A DNA stretch of 54,430 bases from Proteobacteria bacterium SG_bin9. Its GTDB lineage: Bacteria > Pseudomonadota > Alphaproteobacteria > Rhizobiales > Xanthobacteraceae. Position 1 is the first letter of the stretch. The number at the start of each line of letters is the position of its first letter. The DNA lies in contig LWDM01000004.1 of NCBI GenBank assembly GCA_002083525.1, positions 1-54,430 of the forward strand, in the 5' to 3' direction. Below, piece by piece: positions 48,181-54,430 of this stretch. The notes below the pieces were generated by a model. It ran no database searches. It was not told the origin of the DNA and saw only the letters and a list, made by a program, of their open reading frames with translations. Both the position numbers and the translations under genes were made by a program.

Positions 48181-48675
48181 ATGGGCACCAAACGGCGCAG
48201 CTACGAATCCGGTCACAAGCCAAAATGTCTTGTCATCGTTGACGACACCGCCGAGTGGGATCGCGCGGTGTACTACGCGGCCCGCTGGGCGGTGCGCGTC
48301 GGTGGCGGCGTGGTGATGCTGCGGGTGATCGAGCTCGAAGACAGCAATCAGCAATGGCTCGGCGTCGCCGACATCATGCGCGCCGAAGCGCATGAGGGTG
48401 CGAACGCCGCGCTCGACCGCGCGTCCGGCCGCGCCAACGGCATCGCCGCCATCACGCCTGAACGCGTCATCCGCGAGGGCATTCCGCTCGAGCAGATGCT
48501 CGATGTCATCGACAAGGACGTCGACATCTCGATGCTGGTGCTTGCCGCCAGCATCGGTCCCGAAGGCCCCGGGCCGATCATCGCGACGCTGGCGAAGGGT
48601 GTCGGCTCGTTCCCGATTCCGGTCACGGTCGTCCCGGGCAATCTCACCGACGAAGATATCGATGCCCTGTCATGA
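48181..48675 (+). CDS. Universal stress protein family member
   Basis: A 164-residue UspA-fold protein. The core is KCLVIVDDTAEWDRAVYYAA (about residues 15-34), VVMLRVIEL, and a C-terminal region GVGSFPIPVTVVPG. The ATP-binding G-x2-G-x9-G-S/T motif is degraded to GPEGPGPI with no downstream GS, so nucleotide binding is doubtful. The ATG at 48181 is favoured because the 18 codons before it are not conserved in character. It lies between trpS and nfu on the same strand. Confidence 0.85.
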   Translation: MGTKRRSYESGHKPKCLVIVDDTAEWDRAVYYAARWAVRVGGGVVMLRVIELEDSNQQWLGVADIMRAEAHEGANAALDRASGRANGIAAITPERVIREGIPLEQMLDVIDKDVDISMLVLAASIGPEGPGPIIATLAKGVGSFPIPVTVVPGNLTDEDIDALS

Positions 48676-48821
48676 CGGCCTGCCGTTAACCCCTTGATCT
48701 GGCGGTGGTCCAATCTGACCTGCGTCCCTTGATGGGTGCACTTTCGATCGCCATCTGCTACAAGCGCCCCACATTCACCCGAACGCGCCGGCCTTGAACC
48801 GGCGATGCGCCGGAGACCTCG

Positions 48822-49379
48822 ATGTTCATCCAGACTGAAGCCACGCCCAATCCTGCCACCCTGAAGTTCATCCCCGGCCGCACCGTGCTGTCGTCGGGCA
48901 CGATGGAATTCAGCCGCGACACGTCCATCCGCTCGCCGCTGGCGGCGAAGCTGTTCACGATCCCGGGCGTCACCGGCGTGTTCTACGGCAGCGATTTCGT
49001 CACCGTGACCAAGGACGACAGCGACTGGCAGCATCTGAAGCCGGCCGTGCTCGGCGCGATCATGGAGCACTACATGTCCGGCTTGCCGTTGCTCGCCGAC
49101 GGCGAAATCGAGGACGACGACGAGGCGGAAGAGTTCTTCAACGAGTCGGATGCGGAAACCGTCGCCACCATCAAGGACCTGATCGAGACGCGCGTGCGCC
49201 CGGCGGTTGCCAACGACGGCGGCGACATCACCTTCCGCGGCTTCAAGGAAGGCGTCGTCTATCTCGACATGAAGGGCTCCTGCGCCGGCTGCCCGTCGTC
49301 CACCGCGACGCTGAAGCACGGCATCCAGAACCTGCTGAAGCACTTCGTGCCCGAGGTGGTCGAAGTCCGGCCGATGTGA
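48822..49379 (+). CDS. NifU-like Fe-S scaffold/carrier protein (Nfu)
   Basis: A 185-residue Nfu. The N-terminal domain (MFIQTEATPNPATLKFIPGR to about residue 85) matches the Nfu N domain, followed by an acidic linker (EIEDDDEAEEF), and the C-terminal NifU domain carries the cluster-binding CAGC (KGSCAGCPSST). It transfers 4Fe-4S clusters to target enzymes. miaB, whose product needs two such clusters, is encoded 2.5 kb downstream, in line with shared demand but no direct proof. Confidence 0.94.
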   Translation: MFIQTEATPNPATLKFIPGRTVLSSGTMEFSRDTSIRSPLAAKLFTIPGVTGVFYGSDFVTVTKDDSDWQHLKPAVLGAIMEHYMSGLPLLADGEIEDDDEAEEFFNESDAETVATIKDLIETRVRPAVANDGGDITFRGFKEGVVYLDMKGSCAGCPSSTATLKHGIQNLLKHFVPEVVEVRPM

Positions 49380-49485
49380 TCGGCGCAATCAACGCCTTCC
49401 GACAGCAACCATCGCCCGCGAAAGCGGGCGATCTCGCATGCGCGGGGCATGACGCTCGGGAACTGGCTCTGCTATACCTTCTCCC

Positions 49486-50181
49486 ATGCTGATCCTCGCC
49501 ATCGATACGGCGCTTGAAGCCTGCGCGGCCTGCGTGCTCGACACTGCCGCCGGCAAGCCGGTTGCGCTTGAATCGCTGCCGATGCCGCGCGGCCATGCGG
49601 AAGCGCTGATGCCGCTGATCGCACGCGTCATCAAGGATGCCGGCATCGGTTTCGACCGGCTCGACCGCATCGCCGTCACCACCGGCCCCGGCAGCTTCAC
49701 CGGTCTGCGCGTCGGCCTTTCCGCCGCGCGCGGCATCGCGCTCGCCGCCAGCAAGCCCGCGGTCGGCGTCACCACGCTCAGCGCCTACGCTGCACCGCTT
49801 GTCAGCGAGGCCAGCGAACACCCGATCATCTCCGCCATCGATGCACGCCACGACCACGTCTACTTCCAGGTTGTCGGCGGCAACGGCAACAGCCTGATCC
49901 GTCCGCGCATTGCGCCGGTTGCGGAAGCACTCGCCGCGTCACGGCTCGGCGCGCCGCGTCTCGTCGGCAACGCGGCCAAGCTCTTGGCCGAACGCTGGCC
50001 GGCGCAGGCGCTGCCGCCGGTGAAGATCGAGCAGCAACCGGCGCCTGACATCATGTGGGTCGCGTGGCTCGGAGCGGCCGCAAATCCGAACACCGCACCG
50101 GCGCGGCCATATTATCTGCGCGCGCCCGATGCGAAGCCCCAGGCCGGCGCGGTTGCACGCGCAACCCAGGCTGCTCCGTGA
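49486..50181 (+). CDS. tsaB: tRNA threonylcarbamoyladenosine biosynthesis protein TsaB
   Basis: A 231-residue ASKHA-fold protein. The N terminus MLILAIDTALEACAACVLDT, with GPGSFTGLRVGLSAARGIAL as the diagnostic segment, marks TsaB. It forms a complex with TsaD for the t6A37 modification of ANN-decoding tRNAs. It overlaps rimI by four bases (GTGA). The C-terminal half is variable and of normal length. Confidence 0.95.
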   Translation: MLILAIDTALEACAACVLDTAAGKPVALESLPMPRGHAEALMPLIARVIKDAGIGFDRLDRIAVTTGPGSFTGLRVGLSAARGIALAASKPAVGVTTLSAYAAPLVSEASEHPIISAIDARHDHVYFQVVGGNGNSLIRPRIAPVAEALAASRLGAPRLVGNAAKLLAERWPAQALPPVKIEQQPAPDIMWVAWLGAAANPNTAPARPYYLRAPDAKPQAGAVARATQAAP

Positions 50182-50663
50182 TCGCCTGGCTGAAAGGTCT
50201 GTTTGCACCCGGTCATCCCGCGATCGAATCGGCGTCGCCGCGCGATGCGCATCGTCTCGCGCAGTTGCACAGCGCCTCGTTTCATCGCGGTTGGGGCGAA
50301 GGCGAATTCGAGCAGATGCTCACTGAGCGCAACACGCTCGTGCATCGGCTGCGGCTCGGCCATCGCGTCATCGGATTCGCGGTCTCGCGGCTTGCGGCCG
50401 ACGAAGCGGAACTGTTGTCGATTGCCGTCGACGGCAAATATCGCGGGCGCGGATTGTCGCGCGACCTTTTGTCGATCCATCTCGGCCATCTTGCCGGTCG
50501 CGGTATCCGTACCGTGTTCCTCGAAGTGGAGGAGAACAACCAGCCCGCCCGGCGGCTTTATCAGCGTGCCGGATTCCAGCAGGTCGGCCGCCGCGAGCGA
50601 TATTATCGCGATTCCAGCGGCCAGGATTTGAATGCGCTGGTGCTGCGGCGAGACTTGTCGTAA
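50178..50663 (+). CDS. rimI: Ribosomal-protein-alanine N-acetyltransferase RimI-like
   Basis: A 161-residue GNAT protein starting at a GTG that overlaps the tsaB stop. Motif A is ELLSIAVDGKYRGRGLSRDL with the acetyl-CoA loop YRGRGL; motif B is FLEVEENNQPARRLYQRAGF. It would acetylate the N terminus of S18 or another protein. The tsaB-rimI pairing is widespread. Upstream in-frame codons belong to the alternative frame of tsaB and are not used. Confidence 0.9.
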   Translation: MIAWLKGLFAPGHPAIESASPRDAHRLAQLHSASFHRGWGEGEFEQMLTERNTLVHRLRLGHRVIGFAVSRLAADEAELLSIAVDGKYRGRGLSRDLLSIHLGHLAGRGIRTVFLEVEENNQPARRLYQRAGFQQVGRRERYYRDSSGQDLNALVLRRDLS

Positions 50664-50714
50664 GCCCGCGCCAATGCGACACTTGTCCGATCAGAGCAAG
50701 TCCGGAAATTCCAC

Positions 50715-51167
50715 ATGACCGCCCTGAAGTCCTCGCCCTCCATGAGCCGCACCTCGATCGAGACGCGCTGTGCCCAGACCGGCATGCGCATGACCGAGCA
50801 GCGCCGCGTCATCGCGCGCGTGCTGGCGCAGGCGGACGATCATCCGGATGTGGAAGAGCTTTATCGCCGCTGTGTCGCCGTCGACGACAAGATTTCGATC
50901 TCGACCGTGTATCGCACGGTGAAGCTGTTCGAGGACGCCGGCATCATCGAGCGCCATGACTTCCGCGAAGGCCGCGCCCGCTATGAGCCGATGCCGGACA
51001 GCCATCACGACCATCTGATCAACCTGCGCGACGGCAAGGTGATCGAGTTCACCTCGGAAGAAATCGAGAAGCTGCAGACCGAGATCGCGCGCAAGCTCGG
51101 CTACAAACTGGTCGACCACCGGCTCGAACTGTACTGCGTCCCGCTCGACGACAAGTCAGAAAAGTAA
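50715..51167 (+). CDS. fur: Fur-family metal-responsive repressor (Fur/Mur)
   Basis: A 150-residue winged-helix repressor. The DNA-recognition helix is ISISTVYRTVKLFEDAGII (60-78); metal ligands include His97, His98, His100 (HHDH) and His135, plus His43 and Glu91. The paired CxxC structural zinc motif is absent, as in the Mur/Fur branch of alphaproteobacteria that responds to manganese or iron. An N-terminal extension of about 18 residues precedes the core. It is 51 bases after rimI. Whether it senses iron or manganese cannot be told from sequence. Confidence 0.9.
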   Translation: MTALKSSPSMSRTSIETRCAQTGMRMTEQRRVIARVLAQADDHPDVEELYRRCVAVDDKISISTVYRTVKLFEDAGIIERHDFREGRARYEPMPDSHHDHLINLRDGKVIEFTSEEIEKLQTEIARKLGYKLVDHRLELYCVPLDDKSEK

Positions 51168-51200
51168 CGGCGAGTCGTCGCCTTCAAGATTCGCGCCAGC

Positions 51201-51881
51201 ATGCCCATCGATCTCATCATCTTCGATTGCGACGGCGTGCTCGTCGACAGCGAAATCATTTCCTGCCGCATGCATGCGAAAGTGCTGACCGGGATCGGCT
51301 ATCCGATCACGGCGGATCAGGTGTTCGACCGATTCCTCGGCCGCTCCAGCGCGGAATCCAATCGCGAGGTCGAGGCCGAACTCGGCCGCAAGCTGCCGGA
51401 CGATTTCGATGCACGGCTGAAGCGCGCGGTGATCGACGAACTCGCGCTGAGCGTAGAGAGCGTGCCGCATGTTGCAGCGGCGCTTGACGACATCCGCCAG
51501 AACATCTGCGTCGCGTCGAGCGGCATCCATGAGAAGATCCGCACGTGCCTGACACGCGCGAAACTCTACGACCGCTTCACGCCGCATATCTTTTCGGCGT
51601 CACAGGTGAAGCGCGGCAAGCCGGAGCCGGATCTGTTTCTGTTTGCCGCTGCGCAGATGAAGACGCTGCCGAACCGCTGCATCGTCGTCGAAGACTCAAT
51701 CCCCGGCATCACAGGCGCAACCGCCGCCGGCATGACCGTGCTCGGGTTCCGCGGCGGCGCGCATTACCTTGAAAAACCCGCGCGCGCACCGACACCTGAG
51801 GCTTTGCAGGACGCGGGTGCCGTCCGCGTTTTCGACGATATGCGGCAATTGCCTGCAATTATTGAAGAAATTTCGAAATAA
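51201..51881 (+). CDS. HAD-superfamily hydrolase (beta-phosphoglucomutase-like)
   Basis: A 226-residue HAD phosphatase with a cap domain of the subfamily IA type. Motif I is IIFDCDGVLVDSE (Asp nucleophile and acid/base), motif II Ser in ICVASSGIHEKIR, motif III Lys in VKRGKPEPDLFL and motif IV VVEDSIPGITGA. Substrates of such enzymes are small sugar phosphates or phosphoglycolate. It sits between fur and miaB on the same strand, with gaps of 33 and 63 bases, so it may be in their operon. Confidence 0.9.
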   Translation: MPIDLIIFDCDGVLVDSEIISCRMHAKVLTGIGYPITADQVFDRFLGRSSAESNREVEAELGRKLPDDFDARLKRAVIDELALSVESVPHVAAALDDIRQNICVASSGIHEKIRTCLTRAKLYDRFTPHIFSASQVKRGKPEPDLFLFAAAQMKTLPNRCIVVEDSIPGITGATAAGMTVLGFRGGAHYLEKPARAPTPEALQDAGAVRVFDDMRQLPAIIEEISK

Positions 51882-51944
51882 GCCGCCCGCCCGCCGCGTC
51901 ACGGCGCTGGATTTTGCGGTCCCTAGGCTATATTTCATGCGCCC

Positions 51945-53357
51945 ATGAGCGCGCCGCGCAAGCTGCACATCAAGTCATACGGCTGTCAGATGAATGTCTA
52001 CGATGCCCAGCGCATGGTGGACACGCTGGCGCCCGAGGGATTCGTCGAGACCGCTGACGCGGCCGACGCCGATCTTGTGATCCTCAACACCTGCCACATC
52101 CGTGAGAAGGCTTCCGAGAAAGTCTATTCCGAGCTCGGCCGGCTGCGCGTTGCCAAGGATGACGCCGCACGCAACGGACGGCAGATGACCATCGCGGTCG
52201 CGGGCTGCGTTGCGCAGGCCGAAGGCAGCGAGATCGTGCGCCGCGCGCCCGTGGTCGATGTCGTCGTCGGCCCGCAGAGCTATCATCATCTGCCGCAGCT
52301 GTTGAAGCAGGCGAAAAGCGAAGGCCGCGCGATCGAGACCGAATTTCCGATCGAAGACAAGTTCGGCTTCCTGCCGCCGCCGCAGGCCGCACAGATCAAG
52401 GCGCGCGGCATTTCCGCATTCGTCACCGTGCAGGAAGGCTGCGACAAGTTCTGCACGTTCTGTGTCGTGCCGTATACGCGCGGCGCCGAAGTCTCACGCC
52501 CGGTCGCGAAGATCGTCGACGACGTGAAGCGGCTGGTCGACAACGGCGTGCGCGAGCTCACGCTGATCGGCCAGAACGTCAACGCATTCCATGGCGAAGG
52601 TCCGGACGGCAAATCGTGGCCGCTCGGCAAGCTGCTCACGCATCTCGCGGCAATCCCCGGCGTGATGCGGCTGCGCTATTCGACCAGTCACCCGAACGAT
52701 GTCGACGCGTCGCTGATCGAAGCGCATCGCGATTTGCCGGCGCTGATGCCGTTCGTGCATCTGCCGGTGCAGTCCGGTTCCGACCGCATTCTCGCAGCGA
52801 TGAACCGCAAGCACACTGCCAACGAATACCGCCGCGTCATCGAGCGCTTTCGTGACGCCCGGCAAGACATTGCATTCTCGTCGGATTTCATTGTGGGCTT
52901 CCCTGGTGAAACCGAGCAGGATTTTGCCGCGACCCTCGCTCTGGTGGAGCAAATCGGCTACGCTGCGGCCTATTCGTTCAAGTATTCGCCGCGGCCCGGC
53001 ACGCCCGCGGCAGACGAGACCGACGTGGTGCCGGCGGCGGTGATGGACGAGCGATTGGCGCGGCTTCAGAACCTGATCGACAGCCAGCAGCTGGGCTTCA
53101 ACAAGTCCACCATCGGCACGACGGTCGATGTGCTGTTCGAACGCGCTGCGCCCCGTCACGACGGACAATTCGTCGGCCGCACCGCCTATCTGCAACCGGT
53201 TCACGTCTTCACGAACGACGACATTATCGGCCGCGCGCTGCCCGTCGCGATTGAAAGCCTCGAGCGCTACAGTCTGCTCGGCACGCTCGTTGCGCCCGCT
53301 GCAACGATCGCGGCACGCGATATGCAAGCTCGCATTGAAGTTCAAACCGGAGCCTGA
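51945..53357 (+). CDS. miaB: tRNA-2-methylthio-N6-dimethylallyladenosine synthase
   Basis: A 470-residue radical-SAM methylthiotransferase. The N-terminal UPF0004 domain begins LHIKSYGCQMNVYDAQRMVD and supplies three cysteines for the auxiliary cluster; the radical-SAM CxxxCxxC is CDKFCTFC at residues 166-173; the C-terminal TRAM domain follows from about 395. It adds methylthio to A37 of tRNAs reading U-starting codons. Length and all cluster ligands are normal. phoH starts six bases after its stop, so they are co-transcribed. Confidence 0.97.
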   Translation: MSAPRKLHIKSYGCQMNVYDAQRMVDTLAPEGFVETADAADADLVILNTCHIREKASEKVYSELGRLRVAKDDAARNGRQMTIAVAGCVAQAEGSEIVRRAPVVDVVVGPQSYHHLPQLLKQAKSEGRAIETEFPIEDKFGFLPPPQAAQIKARGISAFVTVQEGCDKFCTFCVVPYTRGAEVSRPVAKIVDDVKRLVDNGVRELTLIGQNVNAFHGEGPDGKSWPLGKLLTHLAAIPGVMRLRYSTSHPNDVDASLIEAHRDLPALMPFVHLPVQSGSDRILAAMNRKHTANEYRRVIERFRDARQDIAFSSDFIVGFPGETEQDFAATLALVEQIGYAAAYSFKYSPRPGTPAADETDVVPAAVMDERLARLQNLIDSQQLGFNKSTIGTTVDVLFERAAPRHDGQFVGRTAYLQPVHVFTNDDIIGRALPVAIESLERYSLLGTLVAPAATIAARDMQARIEVQTGA

Positions 53358-53363
53358 ACCCCC

Positions 53364-54173
53364 TTGGCAAAAAACGCATCGGACTCGCCGACCCTCGTTC
53401 CCGGCCGCAAGGCAGACAAGTCCGACGTGTCCACGCAAGCCGAAACCCAGGTGGTCGTCGCATTCGACGATAACCGCGCAGCCTCGGCGCTGGTCGGGCC
53501 CTACGGACAAAACCTTGCTCTGGTCGAGCGGCGCCTCGGCGTCGTCATCGACCAGCGCGGCAATCACATTGCAATTGCCGGCTCGCGCGACGGCTGCGAG
53601 GCCGCGCGGCGCACGCTGGAAAGCCTCTACGCGCTTGCCGTGCAAGGCCGCGATCTCTCGCAAGGCGAAGTCGAGGGCGCGATCCGCGCCATTATCGCGC
53701 AAGGTTCGCTGTTCGATTTCGATCCGAAGGCGGCGAAGTCGGCGTTCGAGGAAATCAATCTGCGCAAGCGCCCGGTGCGGGCGCGCACCGCCGCGCAGGA
53801 TTCTTACATCCGCGCGCTGAAGCGTCACGAGATGACGTTCGGCATCGGCCCTGCCGGTACCGGCAAGACCTGGCTCGCAGTCGCCTATGCCGCGCAGCTG
53901 TTCGAGCGCAAGGAAGTCGATCGCATCATCCTGTCGCGTCCCGCGGTCGAGGCCGGCGAGCGGCTCGGCTTCCTGCCCGGCGACCTGGCGCAGAAGGTCG
54001 ACCCCTACCTGCGCCCGCTGTACGACGCGCTGTACGACCTGCTCGGCTTCGACCGCACGCAGAAGATGTTCGAGAAGCAGGCCATCGAGATCGCGCCGCT
54101 GGCCTACATGCGCGGCCGCACGCTGAACCATGCGTTCATCATCCTCGACGAGGCGCAGAACACCACCAGATGA
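53364..54173 (+). CDS. phoH: PhoH-family ATPase, main part before an apparent frameshift
   Basis: A 269-residue product that starts at a TTG six bases after miaB. An N-terminal KH-like domain (LVGPYGQNLALVERRLGVVI) is followed by the helicase-like ATPase domain with Walker A GPAGTGKTWLA and Walker B FIILDEAQN. The frame then ends abruptly at a TGA at 54171-54173 just past the NTT of the conserved DEAQNTT-x-EQMKMF stretch. The following bases read MKMFLTRIGF in another frame, so about seven bases coding for the missing residues seem lost. The truncated protein would lack the sensor helix and be inactive. Sequencing or assembly error near the window end is as likely as a real mutation. Confidence 0.88.
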   Translation: MAKNASDSPTLVPGRKADKSDVSTQAETQVVVAFDDNRAASALVGPYGQNLALVERRLGVVIDQRGNHIAIAGSRDGCEAARRTLESLYALAVQGRDLSQGEVEGAIRAIIAQGSLFDFDPKAAKSAFEEINLRKRPVRARTAAQDSYIRALKRHEMTFGIGPAGTGKTWLAVAYAAQLFERKEVDRIILSRPAVEAGERLGFLPGDLAQKVDPYLRPLYDALYDLLGFDRTQKMFEKQAIEIAPLAYMRGRTLNHAFIILDEAQNTTR

Positions 54174-54430
54174 AGATGTTCCTCACCCGCATCGGCTTTG
54201 GCGCCAAGGCGGTGGTGACCGGCGACGTGACCCAGATCGACCTGCAGCGCGGCCAGAAGAGCGGCCTGGTCGACGCGCTGAAGGTGCTCGACTCGGTGCG
54301 CGGCATCGCCTTCACGCGCTTCACCAGCGCCGACGTCGTGCGCCATCCGCTGGTCGCGCGCATCGTCGATGCCTACGATGCCGCCAGTGTTGCCGCCGCC
54401 GCAGCGGCCTCCCGCGATGCCGGCAAAAAA
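54170..54430 (+). pseudogene. phoH: PhoH C-terminal part in a shifted frame, cut by the window edge
   Basis: From the ATG at 54170 the frame reads MKMFLTRIGFGAKAVVTGDV, then QIDLQRGQKSGLVDALKVLD, exactly the expected continuation of PhoH, and remains open through an Ala-rich tail to the end of the window. It overlaps the broken upstream part by four bases. Together the pieces make one PhoH of the usual length. Alone this piece has no ribosome-binding site and is not thought to be a gene. Confidence 0.8.

Overview
The window looks like chromosomal DNA of a high-GC alphaproteobacterium of the order Hyphomicrobiales, most likely the Bradyrhizobium/Rhodopseudomonas/Afipia group. The support is rpsT followed by dnaA-dnaN-recF-gyrB, the run nfu-tsaB-rimI-fur-(HAD)-miaB-phoH, Bug-type solute receptors, a TetR-ferredoxin-P450 set, and interspersed palindromic repeats of the kind common in that group. 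The assignment rests on gene content and style, not on a database search.

Positions 1-7808 appear to be the right end of a genomic island. It holds a leftward copper/silver efflux operon (cusC-cusB-cusA, cusA cut by the window edge) with a small Cys-rich exported protein upstream. Next comes a compact element core: an AlpA-like regulator overlapping a RepA-like ATPase, then a P4-type tyrosine integrase. Behind the integrase lie three copies of a short repeat (possible arm sites) and a 50-base 3' half of tRNA-Arg(CCG), interpreted as the displaced attachment site. A second tRNA 3' half, from tRNA-Pro(CGG), lies inside the island at 4652-4696.

Positions 7839-23253 are accessory metabolism and regulation: two Bug-type receptors, a signal-less THI5/NMT1-like protein with a divergent LysR regulator, a CGNR zinc-finger protein opposite an exported cupin, a GST opposite a TetR regulator, a thioesterase, a GGDEF-EAL protein, an ogt gene overlapping a 2OG-Fe(II) oxygenase gene, a dienelactone hydrolase coupled to a GNAT protein, and msrA.

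Positions 23609-32720 are the replication cluster. A 1.6 kb stretch without recognisable genes separates rpsT from dnaA. Between dnaN and recF sits a 483-base cassette: one DUF559 nuclease-like gene that exactly fills the space between two inverted-repeat arms. I regard this as the most interesting object in the window. A further palindromic repeat follows gyrB.

Positions 32816-45264 hold another accessory block: TetR regulator, 3Fe-4S ferredoxin and cytochrome P450 sharing a 20-base perfect palindrome; malonyl-CoA decarboxylase; a SulP transporter fused to a cyclic-nucleotide-binding domain; MmgE/PrpD protein; SDR; enoyl-CoA hydratase behind twin palindromes; a serine hydrolase; and a PfkB sugar/nucleoside kinase. 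From 45404 to the end are housekeeping genes: murJ, trpS, a universal stress protein, nfu, tsaB-rimI, fur, a HAD phosphatase, miaB and phoH. The phoH reading frame is broken by an apparent 7-base loss near the window end.
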